A DNA stretch of 64,000 nt. It comes from Apricaphanius iberus (lineage: Eukaryota; Chordata; Actinopteri; Cyprinodontiformes; Aphaniidae). The position numbers and the translations under genes were made by a program. Location: NCBI GenBank assembly GCA_028564705.1, contig JAPXFQ010000075.1, forward strand, positions 992,001 through 1,056,000. The letters run 5' to 3'. The notes beneath the pieces are model-generated. The model did no database searches and was not told the DNA's origin. It saw nothing but the letters and a program-made list of their open reading frames with translations. Positions 37,401-48,858 of the stretch are shown in pieces; the first letter of the stretch is position 1, and each line of letters starts with the position of its first letter.

Positions 37401-37958
37401 AAGCCTAGTTTATACTTCTCCGTCTATGTCGAAAGGGATTGACGCAACGCCATTATCCGTTGATACAAGGCCTGTCCATCACTTATGCAAAGACGGAGGG
37501 AGTAGAGCCCAGTTTTGTGTCTGCCTCCGTCAACGGAGATCGTATGCCTGTGATTGGTCAGCTCAACAACAGGCAGAGAAAATTTCACTTGCAATGTTGA
37601 GCACAATGGGGTGAAGAGAAACAACAGAAATGGCTGCTGTGTTTGTTTACATGCGTTTTTAGAGAATTCTATGAGCTGCACTTCTAGTAAAAACAGCTCA
37701 ATCAAAACGTACTTTCTGACGTCCATTGGTCCTTTAAGGGGGGGATGCGTTCACAAGCTAAAGTAAAATAAACTTTAGTTAACCAGGAACGACACTAAAG
37801 GTAGGCAGACTCGCCATGAAAAGTTAGCAAACCCCTGCTGTCCTGGAGGGGAATTGCTTTGCAACACTGAAAATCAGCTGAGAAGTATAAACGAAAAATC
37901 CGTCAATATGTCTGCATCTGGGGGCAAACTTGCTGATGGAGAAGTATAAACTAGGCTT
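37401..37958 (+). mobile_element. TIR element, family B copy 3 (558 bp, both ends intact)
   Basis: aagcctagtttatacttctc at the left end and gagaagtataaactaggctt at the right end are an inverted pair matching over their full 20 nt. Interior blocks are shared with copies 1 and 2 (ctatgagctgcacttctagt, ggtaggcagactcgcc). The flanking 8-mers (aacaactg and aacacacg) match at 5 of 8 positions, a weak hint of an 8-bp duplication. No coding capacity. This is the best copy for defining the family. Confidence 0.85.
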
Positions 37959-38629
37959 AACACACGCATGCAACTCAAGGCAGGACACTCTGCCTTTTGT
38001 GATTGCCTCCTTTATATTTCCTGCACACCTTCTCCATTAATTCCCAGTTAACAGGCTGCTAGAAAAGGCTCTGATGCATATTCAAACACCCTTACTGCAG
38101 GCAGCGCTCCTATGACACTAAATTACCTCTGTGTTTATTATTATCATCTCCGAATTTAATTGCATTCTGAAACGCCCCGAGGGAGCAGGGTCTACCCTTT
38201 TACTGTTGCATTCTAATGGATATATAGTTATTCTGTGTTTGGCATGAAAACGCCCAGCACTCCCCAGAAGAGTCCTCCTGACATTTAGCGTCGGAGCCGA
38301 AGACATGAGAGTAACGGGAGGGGAGGGGGAGCACGGCTGTTGAACAACACCATTCTCTGGGAAAGGAACGCAAAATGTCAGCCGTAAACTGCACCCTGAG
38401 CTGAGAAGGTAAAGACTCAAGGCGATGGACAGCAGCTGGACAATTCTCTGGTCATTACGTGCAGGTGACCTTATCTGGCTCATAAGAAGCGTGAACTGAC
38501 CTATTAGTGGCTCAAATGAAAAGGAATGACATGCTTGGTCTTAATATGGGTTATCCGGCTGCTCTCCGCTCGTCGTTTCCGTGAAGGTTTCATTCGTTGT
38601 GAGTTTTTTTTTTATTGCTTTGTTTAACC
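37959..38629. other. unique noncoding sequence
   Basis: No repeat is recognised. 38100-38480 is high-complexity with attaccTCTG-type and ttaattgcatt motifs and is a candidate regulatory block. The 121-codon minus-strand frame (38118-38483) has no recognised domain. Confidence 0.4.
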
Positions 38630-38836
38630 CAGTGGTTTTCACCCACCATCCTTCACGTATTACAGGCTTCCCTGCGTCAGCACGCCTGAATCAAATGAAT
38701 ACATTGCCTCCAAAGCACAGCATTAGGTGCTGCAGCAGCTGTGGCAATCAACGATTTATTTAAGTCAGCCGTGTGGAGGCAGGGAAACAGCCAAAACATG
38801 GAGAGGGGTGAATCCTGAGAGCCAGAATTTGTTTCA
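38630..38836. mobile_element. hAT MITE (about 207 bp)
   Basis: 'cagtggttttcaccc' at the left and 'gagagccagaattt' at the right bracket inverted subterminal blocks: tccctgcgtcagcacgcctg against gtgtggaggcaggga. The layout matches the fish hAT MITE with 'gtgtt ggagcagggaaac' arms. Flanking 8-mers are too decayed to confirm a duplication. It is a relative of the MITE at 29015-29196. Confidence 0.55.
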
Positions 38837-38877
38837 ATCATTCAGTTTTTGGGGGTGCTATACACATACATAGAGGC

Positions 38878-39720
38878 CTTCTTGTCGTTGTACAAGAATA
38901 CAATGAAATTCGGTTTGGCAGCATTTAGTATAGCAGCAGCTACATGTCACAGGCACTGGAAGTAATGAAAAAAAAATAAAAACAGTAGACAGTAAATTGC
39001 AGATAGATATATACTTATATGCGTGTGTAAATAATAGACTGTAAAAAGTGCAGTCTATTCAACCTGCAAGAAGTTATCGTCTATTGGGTATGGGGGTTTT
39101 AGTGTGTGTTTGCGTGTGTGTGTGTGTGAGGAGGGGAGGGAAGAGAGGGTGGTTGTCATGATTCCTGCAAATCTGCAGCAGGGAAGAAGCTCTTCTTCAG
39201 TCTGTCGGTGTGTACTGTGGTGACTCTGAGCCTGCCAGAGGAGAGTTTAGAGAATAGAGTCTGTCCTGTGTGGGCGGGGTCATCGTGGATATTTTTTGCC
39301 CGATGGAGGAGCCGGCTCGAGTTGGTCTCCTCAAGGGAATGGGGAGCCAATGATCCACTGAGCAGTCTTGATGCCCCGCTGCAGTTGTTTCCTCTCAGAT
39401 GCAGTACCACACTGTACATACACAGGTCAGGACTCTATCACGCAGTGTTAAAAGTTTTCCAGTGGAGGAAGTTTGATCTCTTCAGCTTTCTCAGGAGGAA
39501 AATACACTGTTGGACCTTCGTAATGAAGGAATTGGTTTCCACATTCCAACCAGTTCAAGGAACTTGACGTTTTCGACCTCTCCACTTCTTCCCCAATGAT
39601 TCTCAGCCCTCACCACAGTGTGGTCCGTGACTTCCCGAACTCAGTAAGGACTTCTTTTGTCCTCTTGATGTTTGAGGTGTAGGTGGCTGTCACTGCGCAG
39701 TGCTTGTACCGCCTCCCCGT
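38878..39720 (-). mobile_element. LINE fragment (reverse-transcriptase C-terminus and 3' tail)
   Basis: Minus-strand translation includes HDDPAHTGQTLFSKL, then SGRLRVTTVHTDRLKKSFFP and, further upstream, CIFLLRKLKRSNFL. These correspond to the end of a fish non-LTR reverse transcriptase (consensus-like 'P.HPL...LPSGRR.R.P...T.R...SFFP'). The 3' tail at 38935-38880 reads 'ccgaatttcattgtattcttgtacaacgac', a typical end for this type. Frameshifts make it inactive. A GT/G-rich stretch (39101-39150) interrupts the 3' region. Confidence 0.75.
39101..39129. repeat. (GT)n microsatellite
   Basis: About 29 bp of imperfect GT repeat, followed by a G/A-rich stretch, inside the LINE 3' region. Confidence 0.85.
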
Positions 39721-39834
39721 ATGGTGCCATTTCATAATTTTTTACCGATTGAACGACGGTTTTATCCTTTGTAAATTTGATGAGGGGGTTGGACCCACAG
39801 ATTGCAACACAGTTATGGGTGTGTGGTGTGTTTG

Positions 39835-40135
39835 TTCTTGTATACCACTTTATCTAGTCCATAGGAGCACAAAGCGCTTCACATTACATTCAGACTTTCA
39901 CCCATTCACACACACATTTACACACTGGTGATGGTAAGCTACGTTGTACCGACAGCTGCCCTGGGCCGCACAGACAGAAGCGAAGCTCCTGGACTCTTCT
40001 TGGCCACTGGGCCTTCTGACCACCATCAGTAGACAAGGAAGGTGAAGTGTCTTGCAAAAGGACACAAAGGCATGAATCGAACCCATGATTTCCGATTACA
40101 GGGCGACAATATTACCACTGAGCTAAACCGCCCCA
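39835..40135 (-). mobile_element. tRNA-derived SINE with well-preserved promoter
   Basis: On the minus strand it starts 'ggggcggtttagctcagtgg', an almost intact tRNA A-box region, followed by 'gggttcgattc', a near-consensus B box (about 40075-40085). It then has the 'tccttttgcaagacacttcacc' body and ends in 'gaagcgctttgtgctcc...aaagtggtata'. Both internal promoter boxes being recognisable suggests a younger copy than the SINEs at 13491 and 41190. Confidence 0.85.
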
Positions 40136-41189
40136 TATACTAAATTAAGAACTCAGCTCTGAGGAACTCATATAGAACCGTATATGTGTTTGCCAAGAGA
40201 TTTGCAAAAATAGCAAAACCAGACAAAAAAGAAATATTTAACAAATCCAGTCAGTAATTTAAAGTTTTCCTTCAAGTTTCAGTAATGTAAAGTCATTCTT
40301 TTAATATGTATGCATATATAAATGTAAGAGATTATTTAAAGCAGTTCTAAACATTATCTAGGAAACTGATGGTCTCAATGCCTTTTTTAATGTTGTGTTT
40401 GACTTTTTTTCCGTACAGAACTTGTCCTACATTTTTTCATGGAAAAGATGCTGTTTTTTCAAACTCTCTAGCCACTTAACACAGACCTCAGATTTCTTTA
40501 TTTTATTTTTTTTGCTTATTTTAGAATAATCACATTTATTCTAAAATTTCAACAATAAATCTGTGTTTTGTTTTTTGTTTTTGCATACAACTTAGAAAAT
40601 AACCCACTTTCAGTTATGTCTTATTCTTAAGAGACTTAACTCCACCAAGAAGGTGAGTCAAACGAACCTTAACCAACTGTTAGGTTCTAAAAACATTGCA
40701 TAATCATTTAAGTAAGGAAGATGCAAACTAGCCGTTTCTTCTTGGTAGGTAGCTAGTTTATTGTAACAGTGAGGATTAATCATCAAATTCTCGCAAAGGT
40801 TAAGTTCACAGTGTGAACATGTTTTACACAAATTACAACACAATGACGTGTCACGTAACAGTCGGTCAGTCTAAATGATCATATAAACTGTTCCTGTCCC
40901 AGTTGTATATGTATTGTATTGGATGCAATGTATCATCAAATGAAAAAATTAAAAACTTTTTCTCAGCTGATTTTAAGTATCAAACAAACATTCCTTGACA
41001 AACAAAGAAAAACCTAAATTGAAGTAACCAAGTCCATAATCTACAATTGATCCTTTGCTGGAGTCCAAATTAAGATGCACCAACAGATCAATCTACAAAA
41101 CAATGGAACATTCTTTAAGTCTTGATAGATTTTCATATTTCAATATGTATATCTCTGTGAGATAGAAAGAGAGCTTTTTCCATCTCAGC
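40136..41189. other. AT-rich noncoding sequence
   Basis: No gene is recognised. A small perfect hairpin (ttttagaataa, then ttattctaaaa) lies at about 40519-40547. T-runs are common. Confidence 0.4.
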
Positions 41190-41325
41190 TGTTGTGTCCT
41201 TGGCAAGACATTTTGCCCGCCTTGCCTATTGGTGGTGGCCAGAGGGCTCACTGGTGCCAGTATTCAGCAGCCTCGCTTCTGTCAGTGTCCACCAGGGCAG
41301 CTGTGGCTTGTGTGAATGGATGAAT
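41190..41325 (+). mobile_element. truncated SINE (same family as 13491-13710)
   Basis: 'tccttggcaagacattttgcccgcc', then 'ggtggccagagggctcactgg' and 'cagcctcgcttctgtcagtg' match the body of the SINE at 13491-13710. The tRNA-like head and the tail are missing or unrecognisable. Confidence 0.65.
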
Positions 41326-43409
41326 GACAGAAAATTTACCATTTACTTTTCTTCTTCCCAGAGTTGATGGGGGAAAAAAATGGAAATCCTCATTGGAAGG
41401 GAGGGAAATGCAAATAATGATCTCCACTTTCTTCAACATAGCTAGCAGTAAGTCTCAGTCTGTGACACTGCAAGCAGCTGGCCAAAGAGAGGTACATTTG
41501 GCCAATATGCTAATTATATTGCTAAGCCAGGACTAAAAGACAAAAAGCGTTAGAAATATTTATCATTCAAGAAATATCAAGTTGTTTAAGGCAAAATGTG
41601 CACATAACCCAATGGCCTGATTTTTTTTACTTTTCTTTATGAATATATTCGAAGATTAATCCGTGTTTTGTATAAACTTTAATGGGAAGGACAGTTTTTG
41701 TTGTTATTTCACAATAAGACTTATAAACCTATTGTTCAACATCCGGATTTGCACTGATAAACATGACTTTTTAAAAATCTAACAAATATGACACAACAAT
41801 AAGAACTATGTAGGAATTGCTGTATGATCTTGCCTCTCAGAAGTCTGAGGAAAGTGTTTTTAGCTCAGTCAAAATCTTCGGCAAGTTAAAAAAAAATGTT
41901 TTCAGACAAACTCTGAATTCATTAGAGCATAGGAAATATATTCTTTAAAATATTTGTTTACATATTACCCTGGTGTTATGCCTGAAGATTAATATTTGCT
42001 TGTAAATCGTGGCACTGATGCTATTTTTTTTGTTTTTAGCAATGAATGGGATTTTTCATTTACATTTTTCTTAAGTAGACTTGATGCTAACCCTTTAAAG
42101 CATTTCTATCCACGTTCCGATAATCACTGAACATACACACTTTTATGTGTGGCTGTACTTAAATTTGTTTTTTAATCTCAAACATGTTTGTTCCGTTTTT
42201 AGTGTAGAGACAGTTTTGCAATGGTTTCATGAAGCAAACAGTCATTACCTTGTATTGAAATATTCATTTGTCAAACTGTACAGGAGCAGAAATTACAACC
42301 TTACTTGCCTTGATTATATGTTTTCTGGTTGTATTTTGTATTTTTTAGCTCCTGTGCTCCTCAGAGTTGCAGGTCAGTAGGCTGAGTATCTGATTTTTTT
42401 GGGCCATTTTTCCTGGAGTATGAATAATACAAATCTTCTGTCACTGATGGCTAATGGTTGGGTTGAGCCATTCATCCTCCATCAAATATGTCAGCTTTTT
42501 AAAATCATAATTGCAGTCGAAATCCAACAAATAAAGCCTTTGACTTGATAACACACAAATTGATACGTCAAGTTAGATTATTTTACTTGAAAAAGATTAG
42601 AACATTCAAAAATATTATTATTAAAAGTAGGAATTCACCCAATTTTACATATATAATAGATTTGATTAGACTCATATTGCTGCAGTCACCCTTGAACATG
42701 CATGTTTCAGCTGTATTCAGTGTTATAAAAGCCAGCTAGACAGTCTAATTGGGGCCATGTTCAACACCTCTTGTTGAGTCTCTGGTTTTGGTTTGCTTTC
42801 TTGGATTTTGTCCTTTGTCTGGAGTAGTCCGGGCAATGTCTTGGACTCATTCCAGAATGGAAAAGCACAATCCTCATATTTTCTTCATGGTCCATCTCCA
42901 TTAACCTGTTACAATCGGCTTACATTTCTGAGTCCTGCTTCTTCATTTTAATTATTTTTGTTTTTATTATTATTTGTGGCTATGTTACAGTTACAGTGCG
43001 GATTAGCAATGTTAGCTTATTTGTTAGCCAAGGCCTACCTGATACGAAGTGACAACTGTATTTTTTATCATCGTTCCAATTTATTTTTTCTGACAGCTCG
43101 CAACCAAAGGCGTCATTTAATGTTTACGAGTTGATTGGAATCCTATAGAACTTGCATCTTTTTTTCGTTATTATCAAAGTAATCTGTGCAACCAACGGCA
43201 CGACAAGACACACTCCTGTCTCTTTCTGCGGACGGCATTTGCAGCAGAGCCGGGAGTGACCTCGACCAATAATCCCTCTATGTGTTTTGACAAGAGAAAG
43301 TGAAATAACATAAATGATTTTGCATTAATGGGTGCATTAATAGGTTACTATGTATACCAGGTGCTAAATTAAATTTAATCCCAACAATATACATGGGTTT
43401 AGTTGTCCG
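41326..43409. other. unique noncoding sequence
   Basis: No gene, RNA or confident repeat is recognised in about 2 kb of AT-rich sequence. Confidence 0.45.
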
Positions 43410-44316
43410 ATTAAAGAGGAACTTCGGGGGGTTTTCAACCTGGACCTTATTTTTAGAAAATATTATGTTCAATTCCTCACCCTGACATGTTTGGAGATGC
43501 AGGAGGAAGTTTATATCCAGTAATGATCATCTTATATCCCTCTAATGGGATTCAATCAGGGCAGGAGATTTGCTGCATATAATAAGGTTTTATCTGCCCC
43601 AAACCCCCTTGATTTACCCAGTGTTTTGTTATGAATAGTTAGCAATATTCCCTTGTGATTTCGGAACGTCTCAGAGGTGCTGCAGTTTAGTCTTTTGGTG
43701 TTTTATAGTCTTTTAATTCAACCGTTTCCAATTTACACTAAACTGGGATTTAAAATACGACACAGGCGTCCGGCATTACAGCTGTAGTCTGCGTAGGGTG
43801 CGGAAAGGGAGCCCTCTAGAAGCTGAACTTAGTCCAATTCTTCATTCAGTTAGTGCAATTCTGAAACATGCAAATGTGAACCATGTTGATGTCTGCGGTA
43901 GTAAGTTCTGTGTAACTGAAAGTTCTGCTCAGACTACAGCAGGGATGGAGCACAGCAGTGACGTTATTGAAATCACATGTTAGTGAAGCTGCATTACAGC
44001 CTTCAAAACACCCCGGAACAGAACCGATAAGCCCTTCTGAGAGATTGTGAACTCAGAGGGGAGTAGTGCTAACGATTAATAACAAAACACTGGTTAAAAG
44101 AAGGAGTTTTGGTGGAGATAATGCCTTATTACAGGCAGGAAATCTCCTGCCCTGGTTGACTCCCATTACATGGCTATACACTGATCGCGACTGGGTATAA
44201 ACTTCTCCCGAAGTACTCCGAGTGGCTCCAAACTTGTCTGGGTAAGTAAATGAATGGAATAAATGTCAAAAATGACGTCCAGGTTGAAACAAATTTACCA
44301 AACTTTCTCTTCAAGC
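43410..44316. mobile_element. long-TIR DNA transposon, family C copy 2
   Basis: The left end (ttaaagaggaacttcgg, then ttttcaacctggacc and accctgacatgtttggag) pairs with the inverted right end (tggctccaaacttgtctggg, then ccaggttgaaac and tttctcttcaa) over about 90 bp. The interior shares 'atagtcttttaattcaac' and 'gttgatgtctgcggtagtaa' with copy 1 at 28311-29222. No transposase is present. Unlike copy 1, neither TIR is interrupted. Confidence 0.7.
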
Positions 44317-45743
44317 TAACTATCCTCTCCTGTGATCTATTAGCTTACAATACATTTTGTTTGTGTGTGTGTATAAAAAGCCTGGGCTCCTGAGAGAAAA
44401 GATGTCACAGGCATGCCCCACCATTGCTTCTTTGTGTATTGCCCTTTCACTGTGATTCTGGACCTCAGGGATAGTTGGCCAGACCACAGAGGCCTCTCCC
44501 GCTATGGAGACGGATTATATCTACAGCGGGATCGTGAGTTGACTCAACTCATGATCCTGTTGCAAATTTTTTTATATTTATGTTTTAGAGGCAGTTTAGA
44601 AGTTTCTGCTTTTGACTAAATTTAGAGTTTGGTTGAAAAGTGTTTTAGCTTGCCGCTGGTATATACTGTAGGCCCAAACCCCAGCTCAGCTCTTCCCTGC
44701 TCCTTCTTTGGCTTTAGCGCAACACTGCAGCAGCTTCACAGCGTATCTGCTCCCCCCCCCCCCCCCCCCCCCCGTTCCTGCCTCCCCCCTCCACCGCTCA
44801 GCACCCTTCCCTCTCTTACGCCACTGAGTTACTAATCAGGGCGCACAGAACCAGACGGTTTGTTTGCAAATCGATGAGCAGAAAGTACCAAGAGGGAGTA
44901 GGGAGAGGGAGAGATATTCTGGAAATATCAGCAAATTGGGTTTAGTGAGAGAAAACGGCACGTATCTGATAGCGCAGCGGCCTCAGTTCTCTGAGTACAG
45001 GCAGAGAAAGTGAAGCAGGAGGTGTGTATGAGGAATGATGCCTTCAACTAAGAAAGGTGCATTCTCTCAGTCAGGATCGGGTTTGAAAGCTGGCAACGTC
45101 TTCATCTCTCTCCATGGCTCCTTGTTCCTCTAACAGAGCCAAGTACAACCACATGTTTTGCTCTCACTTGAAAGGCAGCCAAAAATACAGCTTGATGTGG
45201 ATATTTCCTTTAGGACAACAGGACATAGCCTCCACCATCTGCCAGTCTTCCTCTGCTTTTACCTACAGCCTTAGTGTGTCGGCAAGACTCCTGTCGCCAA
45301 ACTGACAGGAAAATGCTTCTTACCCTTCACTTTATTTCCAGCCCGCAACCCTCTTTCTTTTCTCCTCTGCACCTCCTTCGGCTGACCTAGATTACGAAAA
45401 GCAGAGAGATGGGGAACCATCACCTCAGCAGAATCGGGGGGATGCAGCTCAGCGGTCTGGAGACTAGCCCTTTTGTTGTGCAGTAAGATGCACACGCATA
45501 TTGTTCCACTTCCAGATGGCGGTATTTATAGGAGAGGCACCTGTTCTAGCAAACCTTTTTGTAGCAAATGCTGAAAGAAACTCTAAAAATGGATCTTTAC
45601 AAGAGACAGGAGAATAATGGCATGAGTCTATTTTAGTTGCTGTGATTGTGACCGGTAAGCATGCGTTTATCTGACCCATTCATCTCAGTGCAGCAGTGAG
45701 TTGTCACCTACAGTAGTATTTGATGGCAAGGAAATGCGTTTGC
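44317..45743. other. unique noncoding sequence
   Basis: No gene is recognised. A tataaaaag word near 44375 resembles a TATA box but no transcript structure follows. A poly-C tract lies at 44752-44773. Confidence 0.4.
44752..44773. repeat. poly-C tract (about 22 C)
   Basis: The longest homopolymer in the window, in C-rich context (tccctcc-type sequence follows to 44810). Likely length-polymorphic. On the minus strand it is a G-tract that could form quadruplex structure. Confidence 0.95.
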
Positions 45744-46327
45744 ACTAGTGGTGTAACGGTAGGCTACATGGTTTCGTATTCAGATTATTTGTTACGGCCC
45801 TGTTGTATAGCAAAGCAATCCAGCTTTTTTCTCCCTGAACACACGCAAAAAAATTTTGAGTGGGGAAATCAGAGCGCACCAAAACTTTTAAAAAGTGACA
45901 AACCAGTTCTCCCAGTTATCATTAAACTCTGTCATTTGGGAAAATTGATGATTTCTCACACAGCTACAGTAAAAAAAGAAAGATGGACCGAACCAGAACT
46001 TGATCAGTGAACGCATTTTTCAACAGCAATAATGTCCATAACACGCTCTGCATTGAACTGAATGACTCACCTGAAACAATGTTGAGCTGAATGGGAACAT
46101 CAGTGATACAAGAGAAAAAACAGCTGATGTCATTCAGTCAGCCCAAGATCCTTAATTTGTTTAAAACAAGATGAGGAATCCCCGTTGGTGAGACATGATT
46201 TTCCCGGCAGCTGCCTGTAATGCATTCAAATACAGCTGGGAGACTAGGTTTTCGAAACAACAAAAGTGATTCAATAATGTTCTGTGGTTAAGAATGTGTT
46301 GTTTTCTACTCTGGCTATGTCTGCTTG

Positions 46328-46395
<68 letters not shown>

Positions 46396-46605
46396 CCAAT
46401 CAAAGTTCTGGTCAGTTCTTTACTTTTAACTTTTTTAAGTTATAGAACATATCAAAGTGTAATCAATTACAAGAGTTTCAGGAAAAATTTTTGTTTTTTA
46501 CAAATCAAAGTAAAATCAGTCATATGAATATCTATATATGTATTTATTTTTGTTGATTAAACTTTACTTAAAATTTACTGAACCACGACTTTTGTGTAAG
46601 GTTTC
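45744..46605 (+). mobile_element. hAT-like nonautonomous DNA transposon, family A copy 2
   Basis: The left end 'ctagtggtgtaacggtaggc' is a good match to fish hAT-like termini, and the right end 'cacgacttttgtgtaaggtt' is its decayed inverse. The interior follows copy 1 (1071-1740) through gaactgaatgactcacctga, cagctgatgtc and ttgttttctactctggcta. A (TTA)n microsatellite replaces the spot where copy 1 has 'cttgtactgttcatt'. The 96-codon frame (45720-46010) has no domain. Confidence 0.65.
46329..46395. repeat. (TTA)n microsatellite, about 67 bp
   Basis: About 22 uninterrupted TTA units inside the family A element. The length suggests high polymorphism. It produces a spurious poly-Tyr frame. Confidence 0.98.
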
Positions 46606-48291
46606 ATCCATAGTTTGCAGTTCTGCGAAACAAGGACTTATTTTTAACATATGGTAAAAAATTAAGTATGTCAGGATTCTTAATTAATAGAAAAAAATCA
46701 AATATTTCATGTTTTTAGTAGTATTTCAATCTTACATCTTAAGTCTTTTGATCAGCTTGTGCTTTTTTACCTGCCGCTCTTGAATTCCTTTTTTTTTTTT
46801 TTTCCTGGTCGGATGAATGACTTTCTGTAAAGGACAGAATTTATTACATCCTTTGAAGAAAAAGCTGGGGCTAAGTATGATAAACGAGTGACAAATTCAT
46901 CCGCCTGTGATTAATGCATGATATTTCCGGGGTGGATTTGAACTAACTGGTTTCTCTCTTTCTCTCCTTCTCACGCTCTCCACTTCCTTGGCCTCCTCGC
47001 TGTCTCCCAAACAACCAAATAGGTAAGTGACAAAAATCCCATACGAGCACACTAAAATGTCAAACTGACTTATTTGGTTCCTTTTTTTTGTGGTTTGCAA
47101 TGCCTGAACTTAGGCAGCAAATACAGAATAAATGGAAAAAGGGCTTAAAGGCACTTGAGCTCTGAGTCTTTACCCCTGACTGATGACTTTGTACAAAATC
47201 CAGGCTCTTTTGAATGAGAACAAATATGAAACACACTAACTGTTTGCACCTTTGCATTGAGACGGAGCTAAAGGAAAAGAAATAGATCATGAAGTACAGT
47301 CTATTACGATAAAAAACTGACTAGCTTCTCCTGTAGTTACATTCCTGTCTGGAACACTTTCTTCAGCCCCTCTTGAAGTGATTTAGGAACAGCCTGCTGC
47401 TCCTTTTTAATCACATATTTAGCAGAAATGGTGGGATTTTTTCACTGTTGGTTTTTTTTTTTTTTTACTTTGCCTTCTCCATTGAACTGAGGCGCAGCTC
47501 AAAACTTTAATAAGGGAGCAACGAGACTCACTCTTCTTCCTCCGCTCACCCGCTTTTTCTCTGCTGCGTGTTGTATTTTAATGGGGGCGGTGATCGTTAG
47601 AGGAGACAACGGACGCACTCTTTTAGAGGCAAATGATCTGCTCTGTGTGTAAATGAGGGAGGGGGGCAGCTCTATCAGAGCGGCTGAAGGAAAGGGGGAC
47701 CACTTTATGAGTTTCTGCGTTTTGTACCTTATACCATGTGCTCTTCGTCAACCCAAGTTGCTCATAATTTGTCATTTACATTATAATAACCCCCCCGACG
47801 CCGTATAGTTAATGTTCCCCACCACCTAAGATATGAGAGGAAGCCCACCCAGCACTGCTGTTCAGCTCAAAGACCAAAAGGAGAGCCTGATGGCATTTGT
47901 GTTGCCGTTCGAGGGGCTGACACGTTCCAATTTAATTTTCTCATTTGATCTTGTCAGACGAGTTTATTTGGAATACATGAGCCTGTTTGAATTCATGAGG
48001 TCAGATGGGATTGCTCCCTGTAATTGGAGTCGTTTACACACTTTCTTGAAGATGCCCCTCTAAGCTCTTCAGTGACAACAACGTGACCAGCGTCGCCGGA
48101 GGGATACGCACTTAACATCTAAAACTCGGCAGAGGCGTTGCCACGGCGGTGGCGAATAATCGGAAAAGAGTGCCAGCAGAAGCTGGAGCCATGTGGTCAT
48201 CTCAATTCAAAGCGCTAGACAGACGATCAGCCATGCAAGGCTTTGTTCTAATTTTAGTTTTCCATTGGTCAAAAAAATGTTACAGTGAAAT
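46606..48291. other. unique noncoding sequence
   Basis: No gene or repeat is recognised, apart from T-runs at 46789-46804 and 47451-47466. The block 47830-48065 is high-complexity, without repeats, with ccaatttaattttctcattt, and has a 76-codon frame with no domain. It is a candidate regulatory element. Confidence 0.4.
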
Positions 48292-48435
48292 TAGGGATGC
48301 ACCGATACGATACTGGTATTGGAGCTGATACTGTTCTAATGTACACATATCGGTATCGGTTAAAGTTTACCGATACTTGAACCGGTACTTAAATTTGGAA
48401 ACTGCAATAATTTCATCGAACTTTTTTTTTTTCAC
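48292..48435 (+). mobile_element. hAT-like element left end
   Basis: 'tagggatgcaccgatacgatactgg' followed by 'tatcggtatcggtt' matches the terminus type of the MITE at 5945-6309. The inverted right end is not recognised within the next kilobase, so this is a truncated or internally rearranged copy. Confidence 0.6.
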
Positions 48436-48830
48436 TTGAAGTTTTAGTTTTGTGGTCATTTTTATTCATATTCATTTTTTAAATTTAATTTAATCTCAGT
48501 TGGTGAGACAACAACAATTCAGCTGAAACAAACTCACTCACTCTGTCAAAAAAAAAAACAGTAAGCATGCCATAATCATGCTCTGTAAGTGTAAAGATGT
48601 TGCAGTTCAAAAGACAAATGTGTTCGACACACTGTCCAAGAGAAGCCTTGTTATCTTGTTTTGCAATGGTGGGAGGCACCAGCAGCCAACGACGGTCAGA
48701 CTACAAATGTTATGTTCTAATAAATATACAGAGGTTGCGGTGGTGAGTAAAAAAAACAACGTTCGGTTATAGAGCCTCGGTGTTACCTGCTCAGTTGAGC
48801 TCTGATATGTGCTGTAACTCCTAAAACAGG
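48436..48830. other. unassigned sequence following the hAT end
   Basis: Possibly interior of the hAT-like element. Short open frames have no recognisable transposase motif. Confidence 0.35.
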
Positions 48831-48858
48831 TGATGTGGCAGAATTCCTTGAGGACGAA
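48831..48858 (+). repeat. left direct repeat flanking the tRNA pseudogene
   Basis: 'tgatgtggcagaatt...aggacgaa' recurs at 48940-48968. The first 15 bases are identical, and about 25 of 30 match overall. It is interpreted as an old target-site duplication. Confidence 0.6.

Noticed and set aside
38118..38483. 121-codon minus-strand open frame
   Set aside because: Looks random, with no recognisable domain. The region might be regulatory instead.
39208..39567. 119-codon plus-strand frame
   Set aside because: It is antisense to the LINE reverse-transcriptase remnant on the minus strand.
44360..44400. TATA-like word (tataaaaag) followed by CCTGGGCTCC
   Set aside because: No transcript structure, open frame or other promoter features follow it. 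AT-rich DNA has many such words.
46294..46527. 77-codon frame with a poly-Tyr run
   Set aside because: The run is translation of the (TTA)n microsatellite, not a protein.
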